Below are positions 7,751 to 15,735 of a stretch of DNA of 64,000 nt, in pieces. The position numbers were made by a program, and so were the translations under genes. The notes under the pieces were generated by a model that saw only the letters and a program-made list of their open reading frames with translations, was not told the origin of the DNA and made no database searches. The stretch covers positions 62,001-126,000 of the forward strand of contig NZ_JDTK01000005.1 in assembly GCF_000770925.1 (NCBI RefSeq), in the 5' to 3' direction. Within the stretch, counting starts at the first letter, position 1, and every line of letters begins with the position of its first letter. This stretch comes from Bifidobacterium ruminantium DSM 6489. Lineage in GTDB: Bacteria; Actinomycetota; Actinomycetes; Actinomycetales; Bifidobacteriaceae.

Positions 7751-8382
7751 TGCATGCTATATGTCGCATCGGACAGGTTTGTGGCCGTAAAAAAGGTCTG
7801 CGGATGCTGATATTCGTCATTTACGCCATATTCGCTTCACGCTTTTACTACAGTGCGCAGGATACAGGTATCTTTATGGGGATGTTTCGCATTGCTCCTG
7901 CAATGAGTCATCCGGATCTTACCTTGAATATGTATCCGTTGCTGTTTATGGTCGGGGGAATAGCGCTTGCCTTGGAACAGTGCTCTGAATATCTGATGAT
8001 TCCTGATTATCTGGTGTATGTCAGAAGTCGTCGAGGATGGTCTCATTTTTGTCGATATTGTGCGCTGCTGCTGTGCTACTGTGCCCTGTTCGCCGGTGTG
8101 CAGTTAATTATCGCGGTAATGATTGTTTCTAGGGATCGGCAGGAATGTCTGTTGATGACTGCGATTTGTGCGGCTTTGACGCTTGCCGTACTGATGCTCA
8201 TCATCAATATTGGTTATTTGCTGAATTGCCGGGTGATGGGCTATGCCACAGCTGCTGCGCTGTATACTGCCTTGCTTTCGTTAGATGGGGTTCGACGATG
8301 GTTGATATCCTCGTGGATTGGCATCCTCCCATGTTGGGTACCTGTTTTGACGGTTCTTTTTTTTTGGCGCTCGCTATGGTGA
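7750..8382 (+). CDS. membrane permease, third of three
   Basis: 210 residues starting at the ATG of the TAATG overlap with the previous gene, with no independent ribosome binding site. About six hydrophobic helices, many Cys residues within membrane segments, and a basic N-terminal cytosolic stretch. Unrecognised family. Three unlike permease genes next to one ATPase recalls LanEFG-type immunity exporters with an extra subunit, but sequence similarity is not evident to me. Confidence 0.7.
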   Translation: MHAICRIGQVCGRKKGLRMLIFVIYAIFASRFYYSAQDTGIFMGMFRIAPAMSHPDLTLNMYPLLFMVGGIALALEQCSEYLMIPDYLVYVRSRRGWSHFCRYCALLLCYCALFAGVQLIIAVMIVSRDRQECLLMTAICAALTLAVLMLIINIGYLLNCRVMGYATAAALYTALLSLDGVRRWLISSWIGILPCWVPVLTVLFFWRSLW

Positions 8383-8476
8383 ATCTCATTGTTTTTGAGC
8401 ATGTGGAAATGTATTGAGTTCCAGTAAAACAAAGTGTTGATTGCAATATGGCGCAATGCAAAGGAGGAATGACAAA

Positions 8477-9121
8477 ATGTATGTCAAGATCCGTCATCTT
8501 ACAAAAACCATCAAACGCAAAGTGGTATTGCGTGACGTGAATGCTGAATTCGAACGGGGTAACATCTACGGCATTGTTGGTCCTAATGGGTCAGGAAAAA
8601 CAATGCTGTTGCGCGCGATTTGCGGTTTTATCCGGCCGGATAATGGTACGGTGAGCATTGATGGTAAACCCGTGGAATTCAATAAGAAATTACCTGAATC
8701 CGTAGGAGTAATTATCGAGAATCCTGGATTCATTCCCAGCCAGAGTGCTATGGAGAATCTTCGGTATCTTGCCGACATCAACCACGCCTTTGATCAGGAT
8801 GAGATCATGCGTTTGCTGGACTTATTTGGTTTACGGAACCACGCGCACGAACAAGTGCGATCTTACTCTTTGGGTATGCGGCAAAAGCTGGCGATTGTGC
8901 AGGCATTGATGGAACATCAACCTTTGATTTTGCTCGATGAACCGACTAATGGCCTTGATGAGCATTCTGTCTCGGTGTTTCTGGAGGAGATGAAGCGTCA
9001 GCGTGATATGGGTCGAACCGTATTGATTGCCAGTCATCATAGCGATGAGCTGTCTCAAATCGCGGATCATCTATACCTTATGTCAGACGGGGTGCTGTCT
9101 TCCTCTGATGCCGATTGCTGA
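8477..9121 (+). CDS. ABC transporter ATP-binding protein
   Basis: 214 residues. The ATG at 8477 follows AAGGAGG by nine bases, the best ribosome binding site in the cassette. Walker A GPNGSGKT at 35-42, ABC signature YSLGMRQK near 138, Walker B LILLDEPTNGLD near 159, and a switch histidine in IASHHSDEL. The short single-domain form and the motif spacing match ATPases of antimicrobial-peptide or bacteriocin-immunity exporters. It presumably energises the three preceding permeases. A GAGCTATC hairpin and a larger terminator follow. Confidence 0.92.
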   Translation: MYVKIRHLTKTIKRKVVLRDVNAEFERGNIYGIVGPNGSGKTMLLRAICGFIRPDNGTVSIDGKPVEFNKKLPESVGVIIENPGFIPSQSAMENLRYLADINHAFDQDEIMRLLDLFGLRNHAHEQVRSYSLGMRQKLAIVQALMEHQPLILLDEPTNGLDEHSVSVFLEEMKRQRDMGRTVLIASHHSDELSQIADHLYLMSDGVLSSSDADC

Positions 9122-9158
9122 TAGAGCCACGGAGCTATCAATAGCGAGGTGCATGTGA

Positions 9159-9199
9159 AGCGCGGGTGAGCCATTTGAATGGTCTGCCCGCGCTCTTGT
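9159..9199. terminator. terminator between the ABC operon and glgE
   Basis: AGCGCGGG pairs with CCCGCGCT, with an inner CCATT/AATGG stem, followed on the plus strand by CTTGTT. It lies between two convergent genes and can serve both the ABC operon and glgE. Confidence 0.75.
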
Positions 9200-9220
9200 T
9201 AAAGTCGGCCGGGCCGAAAA

Positions 9221-11503
9221 TCAGTCCTCGACCACCGTCAGCACGTGCGCCACGTCGGCCCACGGTGCCAGCGAGACGTAGTTGTCCCAGCCCCAATCGA
9301 ACTCGCGTCCGGTCAGCTCTTCGCGTACCTTGAGCGGCTTGTCGGTGGCGAAACCGAAGTCGGGCAGTTCGATGTGCACGATGGACTGGTGCGCGTTGTG
9401 GCCGTCGAGATTCACCACCACGATCACCGTATCCGCCTTGCCGGTGCCGGTCAGTTCGGCCGGGGTCTGGCGCAGGAACGCGATGACGCCCGCATCGTCG
9501 CTCGGCAGGATGTGCAGGTTGTGATAGCTGCGGCATGCCGGATGCTCGGCGCGGATCCTATTGAGCGAGGTGAGCAGCTCGGCGATGCCGTACTTGTCGG
9601 ACTCGTCCCAATCGCGCACCTTGACTTCGTACTTCTCGTTGTCGATCTGCTCTTCGAAGCCCGGACGCTGCTTGTTCTCGATCAGCTCATAGCCGTTGTA
9701 GATGCCCCAGCTCGGAGAGCCCATCGCGGCGAGCACCGCGCGCACCGCGTGGCCGGCGATGCCGTTGTCGCGCAGATAGGCGGTCAGGATGTCCGGCGTG
9801 GACGGCCAGAAGGTGTTGTGCTGGTAGAAGCCCTCGTCTCCGTTGGTCTCCGCCAGGTACTCCTCGAGCTCCTCCTTGGAATTGCGCCACGGGAAGTAGC
9901 AGTGCGACTGCGTGAATCCGGCGTAGCTCAGCGCGCGCATCATGCCCGGACGGGTGAACGCCTCGGCGAGGAACAGCACCTCGGGATGCTTCTTGGTGAC
10001 CGCGGCGATCACATCCTGCCAGAACCGCACCGGCTTGGTATGCGGATTGTCCACACGGAAGATCGTCACGCCGGCCTTGACCCACAGGTCCATGATGCGT
10101 TCAACCTCGGCCTCGATGCCCTCCATGTCGGCGTTGAAGTCGATCGGATAGATGTCCTGGTATTTCTTCGGCGGATTCTCGGCGAATGCGATCGTGCCGT
10201 CCGGCTTGGTGTGGAACCAGTTCGGATGCTGCTTGACCCACGGATGGTCCGGCGAGCACTGCAGCGCGAAGTCGAGTGCCACTTCCAGCCCCAGCTCATG
10301 CGCGTGCGCGCAGAACGCCTTGAAATCGTCCATGGTGCCGAGCAGCGGGTCGACGGTGTCGTGGCCGCCCAGCTCGGAGCCGATGCCGAACGGGGAGCCC
10401 GGATCGTGCGGTCCGGCAATCAGCGTGTTGTTGCGGCCCTTGCGGTTGGTCACGCCAATCGGGAAGATCGGCGGCAGGTACACGATGTCGAAGCCTTCGG
10501 CCTTCGCGCGGTCGAGGCCGGACAGCGCCGTCTTCAGCGTGCCCTGCACGATCTTGCCGTCGGCGTCGAAATACGCGCCTTCGGAACGCGGGAAGAACTG
10601 GTACCATGCGGCGAAGCTCGACTTCGGACGCTCCACGCGGAAGCGCTGCGGATTCGACGCGCTCAGGCCGTCGCGCAGCGGATTGGTTTCATGCAGGCTT
10701 GCGATTGCGTCGGTGGTCGCTGCGGCAAGACGCGCGGTCGCGTCGAGCGACTTGTCGGCAACGGTCTTCGCGGCTTCGCGCAGCGTCTTCTTGTCGTCGG
10801 CGGTCAGCTTGGAATCGCGTGCGCCAGCCCAACGTTCCAGCAGCTGCGCGCCGGATTCCAGCGCGTTCTCCACATCGTCGCCGACCTCGACCTTGATTTG
10901 CGCGTCGTGCAGCCAGGAAGCGTACGTATCTTCCCAGCCTTCGACCACGATGTGCCATTCGCCCAGCTGGCGCTTGATCTCGGCGTAGCCGTCGTCCCAT
11001 GGCTTCAGGTCGCTGTGCTCGCCGATCCTGACCATTGCCTCCCAGCGGTCGAGGCCGGGGTTGGTGCAGGTCATGGGGAAGCGCGCCTTCTCGGTGCCGC
11101 GCGTATTGCGCACGGACACGGTGGCTCCCGCCTTGGTGCGCCCCTCGATGAACACCTGCGCGGTGACCTTGAAGGCTTCGCCGAGCTCCGCACGGGCCGG
11201 ATACAGGCCATTTTCGGCGTTCGGGGTGATGTCCAGGACGTTCACGCGGCCGAACTGCTCCGGGCTGGTGCGCTTGATGACTGGTGCGGGGGTTTCGCCG
11301 ATGGTTCGCGTCGCTGCTGTTTTCGGCTTGGAGGTGCGTTTGCTTGCCGGCTTCTTGGCTGCTTTCACGGTGGTCCTTGCCGTTTTCGCCGCCGTTGTTT
11401 TGGCTGATGTCTTATCTGTCTTTTTTGCGGTTGTCTTTGTGCGCGTTTTCGCGCTTGATGTTTCTTCTTCCATGTAGCCGATTATAGAGGTATCGGTGTT
11501 CAT
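9221..11503 (-). CDS. glgE: alpha-1,4-glucan:maltose-1-phosphate maltosyltransferase GlgE
   Basis: 760 residues of GH13_3. The enzyme extends alpha-1,4-glucans using maltose-1-phosphate. The catalytic barrel shows the nucleophile Asp485 in IFRVDNPHTKP and the acid/base Glu514 in LFLAEAFTRP, with GSPSWGIYNGYEL further on. Residues 1-75 form an unusual Lys/Thr/Ala-rich basic tail before the family N-terminal domain (about 85-200), explaining the extra length over a typical 660-700. The ATG at 11503 has AAGGAG upstream. No treS or pep2 genes are in the window. A diverged copy of its last 36 codons lies at 3021-3130. Confidence 0.93.
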   Translation of the reverse strand: MNTDTSIIGYMEEETSSAKTRTKTTAKKTDKTSAKTTAAKTARTTVKAAKKPASKRTSKPKTAATRTIGETPAPVIKRTSPEQFGRVNVLDITPNAENGLYPARAELGEAFKVTAQVFIEGRTKAGATVSVRNTRGTEKARFPMTCTNPGLDRWEAMVRIGEHSDLKPWDDGYAEIKRQLGEWHIVVEGWEDTYASWLHDAQIKVEVGDDVENALESGAQLLERWAGARDSKLTADDKKTLREAAKTVADKSLDATARLAAATTDAIASLHETNPLRDGLSASNPQRFRVERPKSSFAAWYQFFPRSEGAYFDADGKIVQGTLKTALSGLDRAKAEGFDIVYLPPIFPIGVTNRKGRNNTLIAGPHDPGSPFGIGSELGGHDTVDPLLGTMDDFKAFCAHAHELGLEVALDFALQCSPDHPWVKQHPNWFHTKPDGTIAFAENPPKKYQDIYPIDFNADMEGIEAEVERIMDLWVKAGVTIFRVDNPHTKPVRFWQDVIAAVTKKHPEVLFLAEAFTRPGMMRALSYAGFTQSHCYFPWRNSKEELEEYLAETNGDEGFYQHNTFWPSTPDILTAYLRDNGIAGHAVRAVLAAMGSPSWGIYNGYELIENKQRPGFEEQIDNEKYEVKVRDWDESDKYGIAELLTSLNRIRAEHPACRSYHNLHILPSDDAGVIAFLRQTPAELTGTGKADTVIVVVNLDGHNAHQSIVHIELPDFGFATDKPLKVREELTGREFDWGWDNYVSLAPWADVAHVLTVVED

Positions 11504-11714
11504 CCCGTGATCTCCTTATTTAATGGTGAGCGCACGTGCGGCCATCATAAAATTCTTCACTAACGATTGGTAAAATGCTTTAGTCGCATATGGTGCAATC
11601 GCTTTACTGCGGTGGTGGCGATGATTCGATTGGTTCCGAGTGATATTGGCAAGCCGATGGCGCTGGTGGCATGCGATTCATGCGAAAGGGGATTGGATTT
11701 GGCGAAATAACAGA
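11504..11714. other. glgE upstream region, no gene
   Basis: Non-coding stretch that should carry the glgE promoter on the minus strand. I see no confident -35/-10 pair and no regulator binding palindrome. Confidence 0.5.
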
Positions 11715-11744
11715 AAAACCGGAAACCATATGGTTTCCGGTTTT
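11715..11744 (-). terminator. original terminator of the initiator tRNA gene, displaced
   Basis: AAAACCGGAAACC and its perfect complement surround ATAT, giving a 13-bp stem with T tail on the minus strand. It lies directly past the truncated tRNA 3' end of attL, so it was the host terminator of tRNA-Met before the element inserted. Confidence 0.85.
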
Positions 11745-11796
11745 GATTGGTAGCGGGGCATGGATTTGAACCATGGACCTCTGGGTTATGAGCCCA
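11742..11796. repeat. attL: 55-bp direct repeat, 3' half of tRNA-Met
   Basis: Matches 19440-19494 at 54 of 55 positions (difference at 11749). It covers the tRNA from the anticodon stem to the 3' end. The tRNA sequence breaks off at 11797, so this copy is a non-functional fragment beside the integrase gene. Confidence 0.93.
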
Positions 11797-11980
11797 CGTT
11801 TCTACAGTTTATCCGAGTTTGGTATTGTTTATTCTAGGTCTTGACAATGACCTAGAAACGCCGTAATTCATTGATTTCTGTTAATGGTGATTGGTGACTT
11901 TGTCCAACTTTTGTCCAACTGCATCCATGTCCAGAATTGTCCAGAAATGATACACTGGATACATACGAAGGAGGTCAAAG
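11797..11980. promoter_or_regulatory. integrase upstream region with arm-type repeats
   Basis: Four TGTCCA-containing repeats: TTGTCCAACT at 11900-11909 and 11911-11920, and TGTCCAGAA at 11928-11936 and 11938-11946. Two more (TGTCCAGAA and TTGTCCAAA) occur at the other end of the element at 19359-19377. Their position flanking both att sites fits arm-type binding sites for the integrase N-terminal domain. Confidence 0.6.
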
Positions 11981-13201
11981 ATGGCGAAGCGAGAGACATC
12001 GGGAGAGATCAAAGAGTTGGAGCGCGGTCGGCGGTATTCGATTCGTGTGCGACTTGCACCGGACGATACTCACCAATCGTGGCACTGGTCAAAGAGTCGC
12101 AAGGTTCAGGGAAACAAGGCAGAAGCCACAGCAGCTCTCGTGGCTTACAGGCAGGAGCTAGAAGATGCTCGTAGTGGGAAGAGCGTTACTGTCGGAGAGT
12201 ATGCAACCGATTTCCAAGCTAAGAGGAGGGCTCTCGGAAAGGTGTCTTCGCTGACTATCGAACGAGATCAGCACGAGATTGATCGCATCGTGAAGTTTCT
12301 CGGTGATGTTCGCGTAGTGGATCTAGATGCACAGCGTATAGAGAAAGCATACTTGCACATGGCAGAGCAAGACAACGCATCGCCTGACGCGATTCATAAG
12401 GTGCATATGAAGTTGGCGCAGATCATGCGCAAAGCCTACCTCGAGGAACTGATTGAGCGTAATCCATGCGATGCCGTAGAGGATATCAAACGTCCAAAGG
12501 TAAGTCCGCAGAAACGCAAAGAAACGCGAATTACAAAAGAACAGGCCTTGGAGTTCGTGCACAAGCTTAAGAATGAGCCGCAAGACGGTCGGATTGTGGC
12601 AGTCTGGCTTGGTCTGGCAACTGGCTTAAGGCGCGGCGAAGCGCTGGCGCTTGTCTGGGAGGATGTTGATTTAGAGAACGCACGTCTCCGGATTCGTAAA
12701 CAGTACGGCAAGGAGAAAGTACTTAAAGACCCGAAGACAGCAAAGTCTCGCCGCACGATTTCTATTGATAACCAGACTGTAGAATTCCTTACGAAGTGGA
12801 AGACCAAGCAAGCAGGGCTATTTGCAGAAGTGGGGCTTACTTTGCAGGAATCCTCGCCAGTATGCAGTAATGATCTGTGCGTTTTCCTCGATCCTGACAA
12901 CTTCAGCAGATGGAGGAGGAAATTCTATGTTGAAGAGGGACTGGCACATTACGCGCACGAATCAACCTATATCGATCGTCGCGGAATAGAACGAGTGAAG
13001 CGGTCGGGATACATCGGCCCGAACTTTCAGGCATTGCGAAGAGCTCAAGCCACGCTGCTGGTGGCGGGGGGAGTGGATCCCAAGACTGTGCAGGCGCGCT
13101 TGGGGCACGAGAGCTTGAACACAACGCTGAATATCTATGCCGAAGAAGTGGGCGAGAATGATCGTAAGGCTGCCGATTTTATGGGCAAGCTGTTGGAATA
13201 G
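11981..13201 (+). CDS. int: tyrosine site-specific integrase
   Basis: 406 residues, starting at ATG 11981 behind AAGGAGG. An N-terminal arm-binding domain (about 15-65), a core-binding SAM-like domain (about 70-165) and the C-terminal catalytic domain follow. Catalytic residues: Arg217 in TGLRRGE, Arg353, His376 in LGHES and the nucleophile Tyr386 in LNIYAEE. The usual His of the HxxR box is Gln350 here (QALRR), a noticeable departure. It should integrate and, with the excisionase, excise the element at the initiator tRNA gene. Confidence 0.93.
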   Translation: MAKRETSGEIKELERGRRYSIRVRLAPDDTHQSWHWSKSRKVQGNKAEATAALVAYRQELEDARSGKSVTVGEYATDFQAKRRALGKVSSLTIERDQHEIDRIVKFLGDVRVVDLDAQRIEKAYLHMAEQDNASPDAIHKVHMKLAQIMRKAYLEELIERNPCDAVEDIKRPKVSPQKRKETRITKEQALEFVHKLKNEPQDGRIVAVWLGLATGLRRGEALALVWEDVDLENARLRIRKQYGKEKVLKDPKTAKSRRTISIDNQTVEFLTKWKTKQAGLFAEVGLTLQESSPVCSNDLCVFLDPDNFSRWRRKFYVEEGLAHYAHESTYIDRRGIERVKRSGYIGPNFQALRRAQATLLVAGGVDPKTVQARLGHESLNTTLNIYAEEVGENDRKAADFMGKLLE

Positions 13202-13278
13202 TGGGTTATCGGTAGTGCTGAAGATCTAGGGTGTATATAATTAATCGATCAGAATGAATGGATGGTGGTGATACAGGC

Positions 13279-14370
13279 ATGGCTACGCCTCTCAATCGAG
13301 CAAATCAGGCGAAAGAAGACGAGTTCTACACTCAGTTGTCAGACATCGAATCTGAGTTGAAACATTATCGGAAGCATTTTGCGGGCAAGACGGTGTTGTG
13401 CAATTGTGATGATCCATTCGAATCTAATTTCTTCAAATATTTCTGCTTAAATTTCAATCGTCTGAAGTTGAAGAAGCTCATTGCAACTTGCTATTCAGGA
13501 TCCCCGATAACAGGGAACGAGCTCACGCTTTTCGGTGACGACACAGAAGAGGAAAGGCGCACGCCTTACAAGGCTGTTGTGACTTCTGTGCGTGATGCCA
13601 ATGGTGATGGTGCTACCAGCATGGTTGACGTGGCCGAATTGTTCAAGCAGGGCGAGAACCTTTGCGAACGTCTAGAAGGCAACGGCGATTTCAGATCAGA
13701 AGAATGCCTGAGATTGCTAGATGAAGCGGACATCGTGGTGACCAATCCGCCTTTCTCGAAATTCCGTGAATTCGTGTCTACCCTTGTGGAGCATGATAAG
13801 AAATTCATCATCATCGGTAACCAAAACGCTATCACCTATAAGGAGTTCTTCCCCCTATTGCGGGATAACAAAGTCTGGCTGGGCTATGGTTGTGGCGATA
13901 TGGCGTTTAAGGTTCCAGATGACTATGAGCCGCGTAAAACGCGATATTGGCAAGATGAGAGCGGGCAGAAGTGGCGATCCATGGGAAATGCCTGTTGGTA
14001 CACCAATCTCGACATCAAGAAGCGCCATGAAGACCTAGTTCTGGTTAAGCGTTACAATCGCGACGATTACCCAAAGTATGACAATTACGAAGCCATCAAT
14101 GTCGGTAAGGTGATTGATATTCCTTGTGATTATGAGGGAATCATGGGTGTACCCGTCACATTCATGGACAAGTTCAATCCGGATCAGTTCGAGATTATCG
14201 GGCTACTTGCTGGCAATATCCGGGGATTAGCCGGCATTCCGTCCTCTACTGGTAAGGACGGCCCATACATCAACGGCAAGCTGAAATTCGGGCGGATACT
14301 TGTCCGCAACTTGCACCCCGAACCTCGCCCCTATGAAACAGTCACTCTCGAAGAAGCGCAAGGAAAGTAA
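13279..14370 (+). CDS. EcoRI-type adenine-specific DNA methyltransferase
   Basis: About 363 residues. I prefer ATG 13279 (MATPLNRANQ) behind GGTGGTG; ATG 13258 would add seven residues. The adenine-methylase motif NPPF is at 156-159 (DIVVTNPPFSKFREF), and FESNFFKYF upstream fits the cofactor-binding part. The layout matches the EcoRI_methylase family (PF13651), which methylates N6 of adenine. No EcoRI-like endonuclease is present; instead the next gene, overlapping by one base (TAATG), encodes a DUF262-HNH protein. Protection or modification within a defence pair is inferred. Confidence 0.85.
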   Translation: MATPLNRANQAKEDEFYTQLSDIESELKHYRKHFAGKTVLCNCDDPFESNFFKYFCLNFNRLKLKKLIATCYSGSPITGNELTLFGDDTEEERRTPYKAVVTSVRDANGDGATSMVDVAELFKQGENLCERLEGNGDFRSEECLRLLDEADIVVTNPPFSKFREFVSTLVEHDKKFIIIGNQNAITYKEFFPLLRDNKVWLGYGCGDMAFKVPDDYEPRKTRYWQDESGQKWRSMGNACWYTNLDIKKRHEDLVLVKRYNRDDYPKYDNYEAINVGKVIDIPCDYEGIMGVPVTFMDKFNPDQFEIIGLLAGNIRGLAGIPSSTGKDGPYINGKLKFGRILVRNLHPEPRPYETVTLEEAQGK

Positions 14371-15488
14371 TGCAGATCACTGAAAACCGCATCAAGGTTC
14401 GCGACGTATATGAAAACTATGAGAACGATGATGAAGAGGGTGTGGTCGGCTATGACGATCGCTTGGATATTCGTCCCCGCTATCAGCGTGAATTCGTTTA
14501 CAAGGACGCGAAGCGTGATGCCGTGATTGATACCGTATTGCAGGGGCTCCCGCTCAATGTGATGTATTGGGCTAAAACAGGCGATGACACGTATGAAGTT
14601 CTTGATGGCCAACAGCGCACCATAAGCCTGATGGAATACGTCGATGGCAATTTCTCAATCAAGTACGAGAACAATGCTATGAACTTCGATAACCTTCCCG
14701 AAGACGTTCAGGAGAGGATTCTTGATTACGAACTTCTCGTCTACATCTGTGATGGCACGGACTCTGAGAAACTCAAGTGGTTCAAGACCATCAACATTGC
14801 AGGAGAACGGCTCACTAATCAAGAGCTCCGCAATGCTGTGTATGCAGGGCCGTGGGTATCGGACGCAAAACGTTATTTTTCGAAGACAAACTGCCCAGCG
14901 GCCCGTTATGGGAACAGCAAGGGTTGTAACGGTTACGTCAAGGGCGAGAGTATCCGACAAGAGATCCTTGAGACAGCAATCGAATGGATCGCAGACCGTG
15001 ACGGCACTACGGTCGATGGATACATGTCGGCGCACCAGAATGACCCGACTGCTCAGGAGCTGTGGAGTTATTTCCGTACGGTAATCGAGTGGACGGAATC
15101 ACTCTTCCCCGTATATCGGCGAGAGATGAAAGGGCTTCCGTGGGGTCTCTGGTATAACCAGTATCATGAGCAGAAGTACGACCCCAAGGCACTTGAAGAT
15201 CGAGTGAGTGAGTTGATGGCAGACGACGACGTAACTCGAAAGTCTGGCGTATACGAGTACTTGCTGACCGGCCATGAACGCGTCCTGAATATTCGCGCAT
15301 TCACCGATCGAGATAGGCGTGCTGCCTACGAAAAGCAAAAGGGCATTTGCCCGTTGTGCCAGCAACACTTCGAGCTCTCCGAGATGCAAGCAGATCACAA
15401 TATCCCATGGAGCAAGGGCGGCAAGACGATTCTTGAAAATTGTGTGATGCTCTGTGTCAAGGACAACATCAAAAAGAGCAACAAGTAA
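14370..15488 (+). CDS. DUF262 and HNH nuclease protein
   Basis: 372 residues with two recognisable parts. An N-terminal DUF262 (ParB/GmrS-like) domain carries the DGQQR motif at 79-83 and IRPRYQREFVYKD near 34-46. The C-terminal HNH zinc finger has CPLC (327-330), DH (342-343), Asn357 and Cys358/Cys362. DUF262-HNH proteins include GmrSD-type modification-dependent endonucleases that use nucleotides. The gene is translationally coupled to the EcoRI-type methylase, so the two probably act together, the methylase either protecting self DNA or setting the mark the nuclease reads. Which of these holds is unknown. Confidence 0.85.
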   Translation: MQITENRIKVRDVYENYENDDEEGVVGYDDRLDIRPRYQREFVYKDAKRDAVIDTVLQGLPLNVMYWAKTGDDTYEVLDGQQRTISLMEYVDGNFSIKYENNAMNFDNLPEDVQERILDYELLVYICDGTDSEKLKWFKTINIAGERLTNQELRNAVYAGPWVSDAKRYFSKTNCPAARYGNSKGCNGYVKGESIRQEILETAIEWIADRDGTTVDGYMSAHQNDPTAQELWSYFRTVIEWTESLFPVYRREMKGLPWGLWYNQYHEQKYDPKALEDRVSELMADDDVTRKSGVYEYLLTGHERVLNIRAFTDRDRRAAYEKQKGICPLCQQHFELSEMQADHNIPWSKGGKTILENCVMLCVKDNIKKSNK

Positions 15489-15507
15489 GCCTCGTGCTAT
15501 GAGTGGC

Positions 15508-15735
15508 CTAACGATTGCGCTTAGGCCACTTCACGAGAATGCCTCCATGCTCTGCGATGTGCGCGTTTAGAGCGCTCTCTGTCACGTAGTCCTTGCTGCC
15601 GACTCGAATCGAGGGAAGCGCGTCCATCATTAGGCGAGCCTTATTGCGTCCTACATGGAACATCTGCCGTAGATCGTTCACATCGTAGAACTTCAGTCGA
15701 TCTGACGGGGTTTCGCTGCTAGGCACGGTGGCCAT
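15508..15735 (-). CDS. excisionase-like helix-turn-helix protein
   Basis: 75 residues with a winged-helix MerR/Xis-like fold: FYDVNDLRQMFHVGRNKARL (about 16-35) followed by a beta-hairpin with VGSKDYVTES. Small proteins of this shape act as recombination directionality factors or DNA-binding adaptors. It overlaps the 3' end of rep by 17 bases and reads in the same direction, so it is co-expressed with the replication and transfer genes and is the likely excisionase of the element. Confidence 0.7.
   Translation of the reverse strand: MATVPSSETPSDRLKFYDVNDLRQMFHVGRNKARLMMDALPSIRVGSKDYVTESALNAHIAEHGGILVKWPKRNR

Larger units (their letters stand above)
3021..9330. mobile_element. AT-rich cassette bracketed by 110-bp glgE direct repeats
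   Basis: The segment 3131-9220 is visibly more AT-rich than its surroundings and lies between two direct copies of the glgE 3' end exactly 6200 bp apart. It carries a sensor kinase, response regulator, small membrane ORF, secreted small protein, three permeases and an ABC ATPase, but no integrase, transposase or relaxase. It may have entered by recombination within glgE from a relative that already carried it, or by an integrase supplied in trans using the glgE 3' end as attachment site. Confidence 0.7.

Noticed and set aside
9245..11407. 720-codon ORF on the plus strand opposite glgE
   Set aside because: Mirror frame of a high-GC gene; glgE has intact catalytic motifs and a ribosome binding site, the antisense frame has neither.
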